A stretch of 64,000 bases of DNA, from contig NZ_CP090063.1 in the NCBI RefSeq assembly GCF_021391495.1, forward strand, positions 7,998,001 through 8,062,000. The letters are read 5' to 3'. The stretch's first letter is position 1. Each line of letters begins with the position of its first letter. Shown here piece by piece: positions 1 through 12,313 of the stretch. The translations under genes and the position numbers were made by a program. The notes under the pieces were generated by a model, which saw only the letters and a program-made list of their open reading frames with translations, did not search any database and was not told the DNA's origin. The DNA comes from Amycolatopsis acidiphila. GTDB taxonomy: Bacteria > Actinomycetota > Actinomycetes > Mycobacteriales > Pseudonocardiaceae.

Positions 1-286
1 CGTCCCGCAGCCGCTCCACCGCGGCGGGCAGGATGTGGTCGACGAGGTACCCGAGCTCGTTGTTGATCACCGTGACGTGCTGCCGGGCGAACCGGAGCCG
101 CTCGTGCCACCGCGCGAGCAGCGCCGCGACCACGGCGAGCACGACGACCAGGACGCCACCGGCCGTGCCGACGAGCGCACGGCCGTCGGCGGGCGCCGCG
201 AGCGTCACCCACGTCCAGCCGCCACCCGCGATCAGCAGGGTGAGCACCAGCGCGAGCGCCGGACGAGCGGAGTTCGGTACCGACAT
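1..286 (-). CDS. N-terminal part of a membrane protein, probably a sensor histidine kinase (runs off the left edge)
   Basis: The minus strand reads openly from an ATG at 286 to the window edge (95 codons). The protein begins MSVPNSARPALALVLTLLIA, giving a first membrane segment at about residues 9-32, a short extracytoplasmic stretch, and a second segment at about 38-60. A charged helix follows (RWHERLRFARQHVTVINNE). This two-helix plus coiled-linker layout resembles conservon-type (CvnA-like) actinobacterial sensor kinases, but the catalytic region lies outside the window. A Shine-Dalgarno-like GAGGAA lies 7-8 nt before the ATG. The membrane topology is seen; the kinase identity is inference from the general layout. 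Confidence 0.5.
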   Translation of the reverse strand, partial: MSVPNSARPALALVLTLLIAGGGWTWVTLAAPADGRALVGTAGGVLVVVLAVVAALLARWHERLRFARQHVTVINNELGYLVDHILPAAVERLRD

Positions 287-442
287 AGATCAGGTTCCTC
301 GAGTGGAAGTTGAGCCGGAACTGGGCGGACGACCCTGGGCCGCTGACGAGTCCCGGAGAGTAGTCCCCGAGGAGCTGATGTGGCTAGGAAAACACCGGGA
401 AATTGCAGAGCGAAAACTTCTGCTCGACGGTAGGTGACGAAC

Positions 443-2944
<2,502 letters not shown>

Positions 2945-3069
2945 CCGGTTCTCCTCACTCGGGATGCGGAAACGGGACCTTCACCATGTCCGCCGCGGGC
3001 ACCGGGAAGCCAGCGTTCCCAAGTGGTGGGAGCGGAAATCCCCGCGCCGTCCGGGTGGTTGGTTCCGGC

Positions 3070-4002
3070 ATGACGATCGGGGTTTCCCTCATCACGCCCG
3101 AAGCGGACAACTACGTCGACGCGACCGTGGCGATCGCGCGGGACGCGGCGAAGGCGGGGGTGCGCTCCGCCTGGTTCGGCCAACGGCTGGACTACGACGC
3201 GGCGGCCCTCGCCGGGATCGTGGGGCGCGAGGTGCCGGAACTGCACGTCGGCACGTCCGCGATCCCCGTCTTCGGGCGGCATCCGGTGCTCGTGTCCTCG
3301 CAGGCCCAGACCACCCAGGCCGCCACGCACGGGCGCTTCCACCTCGGGCTCGCGCTCGGCGCGCGGTTCATCGTCGAGCAGACCTTCGGCATCCCGTTCA
3401 CCCGGCCGATCGCGGTGCTACGCGAGTTCCTCACCGCGCTGCGGCCGCTGCTGGAGACCGGGCGGGCCGACTTCCACGGTGAGCTGCTGACCGCCGCGCC
3501 CAGGCTGTCCGTCACCGTGCCGGGAGCCGAGCCGGCGGTGCCGGTGCTGGTCGCCGCGATGGGGCCGCAGGCGCTGCGTGTCACCGGCGAGCTGGCCGAC
3601 GGCACGCTGCCCTACCTCGTGACGCCGAAGACCCTCGGCGAGCACATCGTCCCCGCGATCACCGCCGCGGCCGAACGCGCCGGCCGCCCGGCCCCGCGGA
3701 TCGTCGCGTTCGTGGCCGGGGTGGCCACCTCCGACGTCGAGGGCGCTCGCGCGAAAGCCTTGCGGCAGATGGCTTTCTACGACCAGGTGCCGTCGTACCA
3801 GCGGGTCGTCGGCCTCGCCGGGGCGACGAATGCGGGCGAGCTCGCGGCGATCGGCGACGAGGAGCACATCGCGGCCGAGGTACGCCGGTTCTTCGACGCG
3901 GGGGCCACGGAGGTGGTGTTCACGCAGACCGACCTCAACGGCCGCGAGGACCAGCGGCGCACCTTCGAGGTGCTCGGCGCGCTCAGCCGAGCCGGGACAT
4001 GA
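3070..4002 (+). CDS. LLM-class F420-dependent oxidoreductase (TIGR03564-type)
   Basis: 310 aa from the ATG at 3070. An upstream in-frame ATG at 2986 would add 28 low-complexity residues that are not family-like. The protein has the luciferase-like TIM-barrel pattern: MTIGVSLITPE at strand 1, HVGTSAIPVFGRHP, GRFHLGLALGARF, and the late PVLVAAMGPQALRVTGELADG. LLM proteins of this type use reduced cofactor F420 for hydride transfer; the substrate cannot be read from the sequence. The 3' end overlaps the convergent antiporter gene by 20 nt. Confidence 0.85.
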   Translation: MTIGVSLITPEADNYVDATVAIARDAAKAGVRSAWFGQRLDYDAAALAGIVGREVPELHVGTSAIPVFGRHPVLVSSQAQTTQAATHGRFHLGLALGARFIVEQTFGIPFTRPIAVLREFLTALRPLLETGRADFHGELLTAAPRLSVTVPGAEPAVPVLVAAMGPQALRVTGELADGTLPYLVTPKTLGEHIVPAITAAAERAGRPAPRIVAFVAGVATSDVEGARAKALRQMAFYDQVPSYQRVVGLAGATNAGELAAIGDEEHIAAEVRRFFDAGATEVVFTQTDLNGREDQRRTFEVLGALSRAGT

Positions 4003-5635
4003 GGGTGTTCGACAGGGCCAGCTCCTCCAGGTCCAGCTCGCGCAGCACCTTGCGCAGCACCTCGTCGTCGAGGTCGCCGGCCTCGCGACAGGCCAGCACC
4101 GCCTCCCGTTGTGCCACCAGCAGTTCCCGGCGCGCCTGCACGAACGCCGCGTGCGGGCTCGCCTCGCGTTCCTCCGTGGACAGTGAGATCGCGGCGATCG
4201 CGCCCTGGTAACGGGATTCCACCAGGCCGCGCAGCCGGGAGATCAGCCGGTCGGCGCGCTCCTTCGAAATGTCCACCTTGGACAACATGTCCGGCATCAG
4301 CTCGTCGAGACGTTTCATCGCCGCGTGCATCGCCTCCTCGCGCGCGTGCTTCTCCTCCGCTTCGTCCCGTTCGGCCTCGGCGTCGCTGCTGATGCCGAGC
4401 TTGCGGATGAGCACCGGCAGGGTCGTGCCCTGCACGAGCAGCGTGCCGATCGCCACGACGAACGCGAAGAACTGGATCTCCTCGCGCCCGGGGAACGGGG
4501 CGCCCGTGCCGGTCACCAGCGGCACACCGGTCGCCGCCGCCAGGGTCACCACCCCGCGCATGCCCGTCCACGACAGGACCGCGAAATACCCCCACGGCGG
4601 CGCCGCGCGCTCGCGCCCGAACAGGCGCACCGCCTGCGGCAGCATCCCGGTGAGGAACACGTACGGGATGCGCACCGCGATCGTCACCAGCAGCACCACC
4701 ACGGCGGCGACCGCGAGCGTGAGGTTGTTCGCCGCTGCGGCGTCCATGTTCTGCAGCACGAACGGCAGCTGCAGGCCCATCAGCGCGAACACCAGGGTCT
4801 CCAGCAGCACGTCCAGGGACGCCCAGAACGACGTGTCCTGCACCCGGGTCGCCGAACCGGCGTGCAGCGACTGGTTGCCCAGGTACAACCCGGCGGCGAC
4901 GACGGCGAGCACCCCGGAACCGCTGAAGTCCGCGGAGAACGGGTGGAGGTGCTCGGCGACGACGTACACCGCGAAGGGCACGATGATCCCGAACACCGAC
5001 TCCATCAGCGGGTCGTTCAGCTTGCGGCGGACGAACCCGACGAGCACCCCGGCGACCAGCCCGACCGCGATGCCGAGCACGGCCGCCACCAGGAAGACCA
5101 GGAACCCGTGCCCGATCGACCCGGCGGTGCCGAGCACCGCGGCGATCGCGATCTTGTACAGGGTCAGCGCGGCGGCGTCGTTGACCAGGCTCTCCCCGGT
5201 GAGCACGGTCATCAGCCGCCGCGGCAGCCCGAGTCTGCGCCCGATCGCCACCGCGGTCACCGCGTCCGGCGGCGCGACCACCGCCCCGAGCACCAGCGCC
5301 GAGGACATCGGCAGCTCGGGCAGCAGCAGGTGCACGACGAACGCGACGACGAGCGCGGTCACCACGACGAGCACGACGCCGAGCGCGACGATCGGCCGGG
5401 ACGCGGCCCGGAACTGCGAGAACGAGCTGTCCAGCGCGGTCGAGTACAGCAGCGGCGGCAGCACGAGCGTCAGGATCAGCTCCGGTTCGAGCTCGATCCT
5501 GGGCACGCCGGGGATGAACGACACCGCCAGCGCCACCACGACGATCAGCAGCGGCGCCGACAGGTTGAACCGGCGGGCCAGTGCGGTCAGGCCGAGCGCG
5601 ACGGCCAGCACGCCCATCAGGGTCAGCAGCTCCAT
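3983..5635 (-). CDS. Na+/H+ antiporter, CPA1 family
   Basis: 550 aa with about twelve membrane segments over residues 1-410 and a charged cytoplasmic tail (EAERDEAEEKHAREEAMHAA) of about 120 residues. The ion-binding region carries GAVVAPPDAVTAVAIGRRLGL and GESLVNDAAALTLYKIA, the paired motifs of the bacterial CPA1 exchangers. It exchanges Na+ or another monovalent cation for H+ across the cell membrane. The gene lies 28 nt downstream of the APC permease in the same direction and is probably co-transcribed. An AAGGAT lies 6 nt before the ATG and could serve as a Shine-Dalgarno or as a leaderless -10 element. Confidence 0.92.
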   Translation of the reverse strand: MELLTLMGVLAVALGLTALARRFNLSAPLLIVVVALAVSFIPGVPRIELEPELILTLVLPPLLYSTALDSSFSQFRAASRPIVALGVVLVVVTALVVAFVVHLLLPELPMSSALVLGAVVAPPDAVTAVAIGRRLGLPRRLMTVLTGESLVNDAAALTLYKIAIAAVLGTAGSIGHGFLVFLVAAVLGIAVGLVAGVLVGFVRRKLNDPLMESVFGIIVPFAVYVVAEHLHPFSADFSGSGVLAVVAAGLYLGNQSLHAGSATRVQDTSFWASLDVLLETLVFALMGLQLPFVLQNMDAAAANNLTLAVAAVVVLLVTIAVRIPYVFLTGMLPQAVRLFGRERAAPPWGYFAVLSWTGMRGVVTLAAATGVPLVTGTGAPFPGREEIQFFAFVVAIGTLLVQGTTLPVLIRKLGISSDAEAERDEAEEKHAREEAMHAAMKRLDELMPDMLSKVDISKERADRLISRLRGLVESRYQGAIAAISLSTEEREASPHAAFVQARRELLVAQREAVLACREAGDLDDEVLRKVLRELDLEELALSNTLMSRLG

Positions 5636-5663
5636 GCCCTGATCCTTACCCAGCAGGAGCCGA

Positions 5664-7178
5664 TCACACCGCGCGAAGGTCCTCTTCGACCGCCTCCAGC
5701 TCCGCCACCGAGCCCTGCACCTTCGGCCCGGTGAACCACTTGCGTGCCGAGAGGAACCACCAGACGGCGGCGCCGCCGAGTACGACGAGGAACGCGACGG
5801 GCGTGTAGTTGAACGTGCTCACCGTCACGGGCGAGGCCTGGGGCAGCATGAACAGCACGAAGATCACCACCACCCACGCCGTCGCGATGATGCCGACCGG
5901 CCGGCCCCACCGCCCGAGGTGCCACGGCCCGCGCTCGAACGCGTCGCCCTTGCGCACCCGCAGGAACACCGGGATGACATACGCCACATACAGCCCGACG
6001 GTCGCGATGGAGGTCACCGCGGCGTAGGCGGTCTCGCTCCACAGGTAGGGCAGCGCGAGGATCAGCGCGCCGACCGCCGCCAGCCACACCGAGTTGGTGG
6101 GCGTCCGGGTGCGCTTGTTGATGCGGTGCCAAAGGGCCGACCCCGGGATCGCGCCGTCACGGGCGAACGCGTAGATCATCCGCGAGTTCGCGGTCACCGA
6201 CGCCATCCCGCAGAACAGCTGCGCGCCGATCGCGATCAGCAGCAGGAACTTGCCGGTGGTCGCGCCGGCCGCGTCGATGAAGATCTGTGCGGGCGGCACG
6301 CCGGTGGCGGAGTTCACCGCGCCGTCGTAGTCCTGGATCGCGAAGGTGAGCCCGATCAACAGGATCCAGCCGGCGACGAGCGACACGAGGATCGAGTTGA
6401 CGATGCCCCGTGGACCCGCCTTCGCCGCGTTCCTCGTCTCCTCCGTCATGTGCGCCGACGCGTCATAGCCGGTGAGGGTGTACTGCGCGACGAGCAACCC
6501 GAGCGCGAACACGTACGGCGCGAAGCCCCAGCCCGTGTTGTTCACGAAGTGGCCGAACACGAAGGACGCCGACTGGTGCCTGGCGGGCACGAACACCAGC
6601 ACGCCGACGATCACCAGCACGCCGATCAGGTGCCACCACACGCTGACGTTGTTGAGGACGGCCACCAGCCGCACGCCGAACGTGTTCAGCAGCCCGTGCA
6701 CCGCGAGGATGATCGCGAGCAGCAGGATCGTGTGCCCCGGCGTCGCGCTGAAGCCGAACTGCAGGTCCAGGAACGCGTTGAGGAACAGCGCGGCGCCGAA
6801 GTCGATGCCCGCCGTCACCGCGACTTGGCCGACGAGGTTGAACCAGCCGGTGAACCAGGCCCAGGCCGCGGCGGCGCGGGGCGGCGCGAGCTTCGCCGCC
6901 CAGTAGTAGAGCCCGCCCGCGGTCGGGAAGCTCGAGCAGACCTCCGCCATCCCGAGGCCGACGAGGATCACGAACACCCCGACCAGCGGCCAGCCCCAGA
7001 TCATGGCGGCCGGGCCACCGGTGTTCAGGCCGAACCCGTAGAGCGTCAGGCAGCCCGACAGGATGGAGATGATCGTGAACGACACGGCGAAGTTGGAGAA
7101 CGCCGACATCGTCCGCTTGAGCTCCTGGGCGTATCCGAGTTGATGTAGCCGGGTGCTGTCCTCGTCCACGGGGCTCAC
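5664..7178 (-). CDS. Amino acid permease, APC superfamily
   Basis: 504 aa, with twelve hydrophobic segments. It has the GABA-permease/BAT1-like start (LHQLGYAQELKRTMSAFSNF) followed by SFTIISILSGCLTLYGFGL, and the FPTAGGLYYWAAKLAP motif of helix 3. These are typical of the ACT subfamily of amino acid/choline transporters. Substrate is not determinable; GABA, another amino acid or a polyamine is possible. Start is GTG at 7178. It forms a likely two-gene unit with the downstream antiporter, so proton or sodium cycling may be linked to uptake (inference). Confidence 0.88.
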   Translation of the reverse strand: MSPVDEDSTRLHQLGYAQELKRTMSAFSNFAVSFTIISILSGCLTLYGFGLNTGGPAAMIWGWPLVGVFVILVGLGMAEVCSSFPTAGGLYYWAAKLAPPRAAAAWAWFTGWFNLVGQVAVTAGIDFGAALFLNAFLDLQFGFSATPGHTILLLAIILAVHGLLNTFGVRLVAVLNNVSVWWHLIGVLVIVGVLVFVPARHQSASFVFGHFVNNTGWGFAPYVFALGLLVAQYTLTGYDASAHMTEETRNAAKAGPRGIVNSILVSLVAGWILLIGLTFAIQDYDGAVNSATGVPPAQIFIDAAGATTGKFLLLIAIGAQLFCGMASVTANSRMIYAFARDGAIPGSALWHRINKRTRTPTNSVWLAAVGALILALPYLWSETAYAAVTSIATVGLYVAYVIPVFLRVRKGDAFERGPWHLGRWGRPVGIIATAWVVVIFVLFMLPQASPVTVSTFNYTPVAFLVVLGGAAVWWFLSARKWFTGPKVQGSVAELEAVEEDLRAV

Positions 7179-7240
7179 CTCAATGGTCTAAGAACGCGCC
7201 AATGCGAGTTCGCAGAAGGTAGCCCCGTCGACGAAGGGCG

Positions 7241-8752
7241 TCAAGAAGCCGTGACGACCTCGGGCTCGACCGCCGGCGCGACGGGCTTCCTCGGCAGGAA
7301 CAGCGCCGGGATCAGGCAGATCGCGATGAGTACGACGGCCCACAGGAACGTGCTCGCGAACGCGTCCGCCGACGCGCCCGCCGCGGCTGCGTGGGTCTGC
7401 GGGTTCGTCAGCAGCGCCGTCGCGGCGAGCTGGCCCTGGCTGGTCGGCACGCCGAACTTCCCGGCGAGCAGGCTGGCCAGCACGATCGACATCAACGCCG
7501 AGCCGATACCGCCCGCGGCCTGCTGCACGATGTTCATCGCGGTGGACGCGCGCGCCACCGAGCGCTGGGTGAGCGTCTGCAGCGCCGCCGCGCTGATCGG
7601 CATCATCGTGGCGCCCATGCCGAGGCCGACCACGAACAGCCCGGCCATCAGCACGAGATACGGCGTGTCCGCGCCGACCTGGGTGAACACCGCGAGGCCC
7701 GCGAGGATCACCACGATGCCCGGCAGCACGATCTTGCCCGCGCCGATCTTGTCCGCGAGGCGACCGCCCAGCGGCATCGTGAGCATCGCGCCGATGCCCT
7801 GCGGCGCCAGCAGCAACCCGGCCCGCAGCGCGGACTCCCCGCGCACCAGCAGGAAGTACGTCGGCAGCACGAGCATCGCGCCGAGGAAGGCCACCATGAA
7901 GAAGGTCAGGGTGATCATCGCGACCGCGAACGTCCTGTCCTTGAACAGCTTCAGGTCCACCAGCGGGTTCTCGATCCGGGCGGCGCGCAGCACGAACGCG
8001 ACGATGAGCGCGAGCCCCGCGAGGCCCGGCAGCCACACGCCGAGCGACGAGACGCCGCCCTCCTGCGGGATCTTGGACACGCCGAAGATCAGCAGTGCGA
8101 GTCCGGGCGAGAGCATGAGCATGCCGGGGAAGTCGAACTTCTCGGCCGGGCGCGGCTGGTCCTTCGGCAGGATCCGCGAGGCCAGCAGCAGCGCGATCGC
8201 GCCGATCGGCACGTTGATGTAGAAGATCCAGCGCCAGCTCACCGCGTCGACCAGCCAGCCGCCGAGGATCGGCCCGCCGATCGGGCCGAGCAGCATCGGC
8301 ACGCCGAGCACGGCCATCACGCGGCCGACCCGGTGCGGGCCCGCCGCCCTGGTCATGATCGTCATGCCCGCGGGCATCAGCATGCCGCCGCCGAGGCCCT
8401 GCAGGACCCGGAAGGCGATGAGCGACTCGATGTTCCACGCCATCCCGGCGAGCATCGAGCCGATCAGGAACAGCCCGATGGACAACAGGTAGGGCCGTTT
8501 GGTGCCGAAGCGGTCGCAGGCCCAGCCGGTGACCGGGATCACCGTCGCCAGCGCGAGCAGGTAGCCGGTGACGACCCATTGGATGGTGTCGAAGGATGTC
8601 TTGAACTGCAGCGTCAGCGCCTGGAGCGCGACGTTGACGACCGTCGTGTCGAGGATGGCCATGACGGCGCCGAGTACGACGACGCCGGCGATCTTGAGCA
8701 CGGCGGGGTCGAGCTTGTCGGAGTCCGCCGGTCTTGGCTCAGCAGTAGTCAT
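7241..8752 (-). CDS. MFS drug efflux transporter, DHA2 (EmrB/QacA-like) family
   Basis: 503 aa from ATG 8752 (MTTAEPRPADSDK). The frame stays open upstream to 9019, but that extension is basic, lacks family similarity and would replace a normal DHA2 N-terminus. Fourteen predicted membrane segments. Motif D1 (LDTTVVNVAL) lies near residue 35, motif A (GWACDRFGTKRPYLL) near 80, and motif C-like (GPIGGPILGGWLVD) near 155, as in EmrB/QacA proton antiporters. No efflux-regulator gene is adjacent, and the substrate is unknown. Confidence 0.92.
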   Translation of the reverse strand: MTTAEPRPADSDKLDPAVLKIAGVVVLGAVMAILDTTVVNVALQALTLQFKTSFDTIQWVVTGYLLALATVIPVTGWACDRFGTKRPYLLSIGLFLIGSMLAGMAWNIESLIAFRVLQGLGGGMLMPAGMTIMTRAAGPHRVGRVMAVLGVPMLLGPIGGPILGGWLVDAVSWRWIFYINVPIGAIALLLASRILPKDQPRPAEKFDFPGMLMLSPGLALLIFGVSKIPQEGGVSSLGVWLPGLAGLALIVAFVLRAARIENPLVDLKLFKDRTFAVAMITLTFFMVAFLGAMLVLPTYFLLVRGESALRAGLLLAPQGIGAMLTMPLGGRLADKIGAGKIVLPGIVVILAGLAVFTQVGADTPYLVLMAGLFVVGLGMGATMMPISAAALQTLTQRSVARASTAMNIVQQAAGGIGSALMSIVLASLLAGKFGVPTSQGQLAATALLTNPQTHAAAAGASADAFASTFLWAVVLIAICLIPALFLPRKPVAPAVEPEVVTAS

Positions 8753-8913
8753 GAGATCCGTTTCAGGTGGGAAAAAGGCAAGGCGGCAGCCGAAGAAGTA
8801 CCGCTGCCGTGCGAACCCCCTCAACCCGCTGTCGAGAGTATCGAAACGGAAAAAGCAGACGCTACAGTTTTTCGCCGAGAGCTGAGCAGAGCTAAGCGGC
8901 CACTGCCTCAGCG

Positions 8914-9909
8914 CTACGAATCCATTACCGCCAGCAACGCCGTATCCGGCTGATCGGCGAAGAAACCGTCGATTCCCGTGGCCAGGAAAGCCGATTCCTC
9001 CGCAAGCACTTCGCCCCATTCCGCCGGGTCGGCCGGGGAACGCAGGTTCGCCGGCAGGAAACCGTTCTCGTTGCGGAAGGTGTAAGGCGCCACCTTGAGC
9101 CCGGCATCGTGCGCGTCGCGTACGAGCGGCGTCGGCGTGGCCAGGTTTCCGGCCCCGTCCCGGGGAATGATCTGGTTCTTCTCCGGGCCGAGGTAGTCGG
9201 CGTAGGTGGAGATCTCCTTCAATCCGGCGGCCGTGACGAGATCCGCGTACGTGCGCTTGTCGCCCTTCGCGACGAAGTCCGCCGGAGCGCCGGTCGCCGA
9301 CGTCAGCTGCAGCAGCGGCACGCGCACCTGCTCACTCAGCGCCTCGAGGTTCGACACCTCGAACGACTGGATGACCACGGGCGCATCCCGCCGGTTCAGC
9401 CCGTTGCGGTTCAGGACGTCGACCAGCTTCGGCTCGGTCGGGTTGCCGATCGAGGCGAAGTAGGTCGAGTGCTTGACCTCGGGGTAGGTGCCCAGCGTCC
9501 GGTGCAGCTCCCGGCCCAGCCGCCTGGTCAGCTCGAGCACCTCCTGGTAGGTCGCGATCTGCCAGCGCCCGTCGTAACGGGTGTTGTGCGGGCGCAGGTC
9601 CGGAATCCGCTCGGTCGCGCGCAGGGTCTTCAGCTCCGCGAGGGTGAAGTCCTCGGTGAACCAGCCCGTCAGCGAGACGCCGTCGACGACCTTCGTGGTC
9701 CGGCGTGCGCCGAACTCGGGGTGCCGTGCGACGTCGGTGGTGCCGCCGATCTCGTTCTCGTGCCGCGCGACCAGGTGGCCGTCCTTGGTCGGCACGAGGT
9801 CGACGTCGACCCAACTCACGCCCTGACGGTAGGCGAGCTCGTAGGACGCGAGGGTGTGCTCGGGGCGGTACCCGGGCGCGCCGCGGTGGCCGACGATCAC
9901 GTTCCGCAT
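8914..9909 (-). CDS. Glycerophosphodiester phosphodiesterase (GDPD) family
   Basis: 331 aa. It hydrolyses glycerophosphodiesters to glycerol-3-phosphate and an alcohol. Catalytic-site motifs are at the N-terminus: GHRGAPGYRPEHT (His-9, Arg-10, Glu near 19) and WVDVDLVPTKDGHLVARHE, which carries the metal ligands and the second histidine. In most GDPDs the strand motif is ExD; here it reads VDVD, so the usual Glu is replaced by Asp. No clear signal peptide is present, so a cytoplasmic enzyme is likely, unlike periplasmic GlpQ. The gene is divergent from purD. Confidence 0.88.
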   Translation of the reverse strand: MRNVIVGHRGAPGYRPEHTLASYELAYRQGVSWVDVDLVPTKDGHLVARHENEIGGTTDVARHPEFGARRTTKVVDGVSLTGWFTEDFTLAELKTLRATERIPDLRPHNTRYDGRWQIATYQEVLELTRRLGRELHRTLGTYPEVKHSTYFASIGNPTEPKLVDVLNRNGLNRRDAPVVIQSFEVSNLEALSEQVRVPLLQLTSATGAPADFVAKGDKRTYADLVTAAGLKEISTYADYLGPEKNQIIPRDGAGNLATPTPLVRDAHDAGLKVAPYTFRNENGFLPANLRSPADPAEWGEVLAEESAFLATGIDGFFADQPDTALLAVMDS

Positions 9910-10002
9910 GGGGCCACTGTCGCGAGGCAGGAAGGCCGATACGGCAAGACGGGTCGACGGCCCGCTGTCGGGCGGGTGAACTGCGCGTGCGAGGGCGCCA
10001 GC

Positions 10003-10008
10003 TAGTCT
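10003..10008 (+). promoter_or_regulatory. Leaderless -10 element of purD
   Basis: TAGTCT followed by six bases and then the GTG start. This places the transcript start at or next to the start codon. The identical hexamer and spacing occur before purB and the 16289 aminotransferase. Confidence 0.7.
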
Positions 10009-10014
10009 CGGGAC

Positions 10015-11277
10015 GTGCGTGTCCTAGTCATCGGGTCGGGCGCCCGCGAACATGCCCTTGTCCTCGCCGCGTCCCACGACCCGGCGGTGACCGCGCTCGC
10101 GTGCGCCCCCGGCAACGCGGGTATCGCGGGCCTGGCCGAGCAGCTCGGCGTGGACGTGGCCGACCCCGCGGCGATCGCCGAGCTCGCCACGGGCTGGCGC
10201 GCGGACCTCGTGGTGATCGGCCCCGAGGTGCCGCTGGTCGCCGGTGCGGCCGAGGCCGTCCGCAAGGCCGGGATCGCGTGCTTCGGCCCGTCCGCCGCGG
10301 CCGCCCGGATCGAGGGCTCGAAGTCGTTCGCCAAGGACGTGATGGTCACCGCGAAGGTCGCCACCGCGCACAGCGAGACGGTCGACAACCCCGCCCGCCT
10401 CGACGACGCGCTGGCCCGCTTCGGCCCGACCTGGGTGGTCAAGGACGACGGGCTGGCCGCGGGCAAGGGCGTCGTCGTCACCACCGACTACGACCAGGCC
10501 AGGGCGCATGCCATGACGCTGCTCGACGGCGGCCACCCGGTGCTGCTGGAGTCCTTTCTGGACGGTCCAGAGGTCTCGCTGTTCTGCCTGGTCGACGGCC
10601 GCACCGTGGTGCCGCTGCTGCCGGCGCAGGACTTCAAGCGGGTCGGCGACGGCGACACCGGCCCGAACACCGGCGGCATGGGCGCCTACGCGCCGCTGCC
10701 CTGGGCGCCCGAGGGCCTGGTCGAGCAGATCGTGGCCGACGTCGTCCAGCCGGTCGTCGACGAGCTCGCCGCGCGGGACACCCCGTTCACCGGGCTGCTC
10801 TACGCCGGGCTCGTGCTGACCGCCGACGGCCCGCAGGTCATCGAGTTCAACTGCCGCTTCGGCGACCCGGAGACCCAGGTCGTGCTGGCCCTGCTGACGA
10901 CACCGGTCACCGGGCTGCTGCACGCCGCCGCCACCGGCACGCTCGCCGAGCACCCGCCGCTGGAGTGGCAGCCGGGCGCGGCGGTCACGGTCGTGATCGC
11001 CGCCGACGGCTACCCGGGCGTGCCGCGGGCGGGCGACGTCATCACCGGTGCGGAGGCCGAGGGCGTGCTGCACGCCGGGACCCGTCGCCGGGACGACGGC
11101 GCCGTCGTCGCACACGGCGGCCGGGTGCTGTCGGTCGTCGGCACCGGGCCGGATCTGGCGGCGGCGCGCGAGCAGGCGTACGAGCGGGTGGCGAAGGTGC
11201 ACCTGGCCGGCTCGCACCACCGGACGGACATCGCGTTGCGCGCGGCCGAAGGGGAAGTGACGGTCCCGGCCCGATAA
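10015..11277 (+). CDS. purD: Phosphoribosylamine-glycine ligase (GAR synthetase)
   Basis: 420 aa, standard length. It joins phosphoribosylamine and glycine with ATP, the second step of purine synthesis. The N-terminal domain begins [15 protein letters not shown]. The ATP-grasp part carries [15 protein letters not shown], the conserved [16 protein letters not shown], and [11 protein letters not shown]. The start is GTG at 10015, supported by the TAGTCT hexamer 6 nt upstream and the lack of any Shine-Dalgarno. It is transcribed alone, divergent from the phosphodiesterase. Confidence 0.98.
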   Translation: MRVLVIGSGAREHALVLAASHDPAVTALACAPGNAGIAGLAEQLGVDVADPAAIAELATGWRADLVVIGPEVPLVAGAAEAVRKAGIACFGPSAAAARIEGSKSFAKDVMVTAKVATAHSETVDNPARLDDALARFGPTWVVKDDGLAAGKGVVVTTDYDQARAHAMTLLDGGHPVLLESFLDGPEVSLFCLVDGRTVVPLLPAQDFKRVGDGDTGPNTGGMGAYAPLPWAPEGLVEQIVADVVQPVVDELAARDTPFTGLLYAGLVLTADGPQVIEFNCRFGDPETQVVLALLTTPVTGLLHAAATGTLAEHPPLEWQPGAAVTVVIAADGYPGVPRAGDVITGAEAEGVLHAGTRRRDDGAVVAHGGRVLSVVGTGPDLAAAREQAYERVAKVHLAGSHHRTDIALRAAEGEVTVPAR

Positions 11278-11364
11278 CCGGAACTCAGCCCGCCGTCACA
11301 CGGACGTTGGTAGCCTGCTGAAGAGACTGGTCGGTTACCGTCCGTACCCAGGAGAGTGCGCACC

Positions 11365-11748
11365 ATGGCAGAGACCACCGTGAGCGCCTTGAGCACGGCA
11401 GTGCCCGCGGTGCCCGCTGCGATGGACATCGCCGTCGAGCCGGGCCAGGTGCTCGAGGTCGCGAAGATCATCAATGACCAGGCCGACGCCCTGGCCGACC
11501 GCGTCCGCCAGCTGCTCATCGAGCTGACCATCGACGCCCCGGCACAGGACGTGGTCAGCGCCACCGCGGCCGACGCGTGGAACAGGCTGGTCGCCCGCGG
11601 CGACGGCTCGTACGCCCAGCGCGTGCAGAACTACATCGAGCAGCTGCGGGCGCTCGCCACTCAGCTGCGCACCGCGGCGGGCACCTACCAGGCGGGCGAG
11701 GACGAGAAGATCGCGGCGTTCGGGGACCGCCATGCCGCCGAGAAGTAG
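11365..11748 (+). CDS. PE-like ESX (type VII secretion) protein with YxxxE signal
   Basis: 127 aa, all helical and without a signal peptide. Two helices flank a short turn around Trp-72 (AADAWNRL). The second helix ends in TYQAGEDE, which holds a YxxxE motif (Tyr-108 to Glu-112). A helical hairpin followed by YxxxD/E is the secretion signal of ESX substrates of the PE/EsxB type. ATG 11365 has AGGAG at a 10-nt spacing; the in-frame GTG at 11356 is too close to it. A TAGCCT at 11311 may be the -10 box. It is the first gene of the orphan ESX locus, and its likely partner is the PPE-like protein two genes downstream. Confidence 0.7.
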   Translation: MAETTVSALSTAVPAVPAAMDIAVEPGQVLEVAKIINDQADALADRVRQLLIELTIDAPAQDVVSATAADAWNRLVARGDGSYAQRVQNYIEQLRALATQLRTAAGTYQAGEDEKIAAFGDRHAAEK

Positions 11749-12313
11749 CGCGGTGGTCATCCTGGCGATGATCACGCTGGGTGGCTGCACCACGGACGTC
11801 GGCGGGGTGGCCGCACCCGCGTTCTCGACCTCCGCCGCGCCCGAGCTGCCCGCGCGGGCCAAGGACCTGTCCCTGCGGGGGGTCGATCCCTGCACGCTGC
11901 TGACCACCGCGCAGCTGGACCGGCTCAAGGAGAACGGCGCCCCGCGCCCGCTCGCGAAGGACGTCCAGCGGGACGGCCCGACCTGCGCCTTCGACGTCGA
12001 CGCGGCGACACCGACGTACACGTACTACCTGGAGACGATCGACGGCGCCGACGTCCAGGACTGGCTCACCGGAAGCCGGCACAAGGCGAGCATGACCCAG
12101 CAGCTCGTCGACGTGCCCGGCTTCCCCGCGCTGGTCGACTTCGCGCCGAGCGACGGCGTGCAGGACTGCGAGACACTGGTCGGCGTCGCCGACGGGCAGA
12201 CCCTGCGGGCGGAGATGGCGCCGGACGACCGCTCGTTCACCCAGCAGCAGCTGTGCGACATGTCCACCACCGTGGCGAAGATGGCGGTCGAGACCTTGGA
12301 GGCGGTCAAGTGA
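11732..12313 (+). CDS. DUF3558-family lipoprotein
   Basis: 193 aa. The N-terminus is a lipoprotein signal: MPPRSSAVVILAMITLGGC, with the lipobox LGGC giving Cys-19. The mature part has the DUF3558 pattern: DPCTLLTTAQLDRL early, a central PTCAFDVDAATPTYTYYLET, and CETLVGVADGQ late, with several cysteines that probably pair. DUF3558 proteins are surface lipoproteins of actinomycetes, often near ESX or secretion genes; their function is not established. It overlaps the PE-like gene by 17 nt, which suggests translational coupling. Confidence 0.85.
   Translation: MPPRSSAVVILAMITLGGCTTDVGGVAAPAFSTSAAPELPARAKDLSLRGVDPCTLLTTAQLDRLKENGAPRPLAKDVQRDGPTCAFDVDAATPTYTYYLETIDGADVQDWLTGSRHKASMTQQLVDVPGFPALVDFAPSDGVQDCETLVGVADGQTLRAEMAPDDRSFTQQQLCDMSTTVAKMAVETLEAVK

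Noticed and set aside
2986..3069. 28-residue extension of the F420 oxidoreductase
   Set aside because: Low complexity, and the family starts at MTIGVSL (3070).
8753..9019. N-terminal extension of the DHA2 transporter
   Set aside because: It is in frame and open but basic and unlike the family, and the ATG at 8752 gives a normal DHA2 N-terminus.
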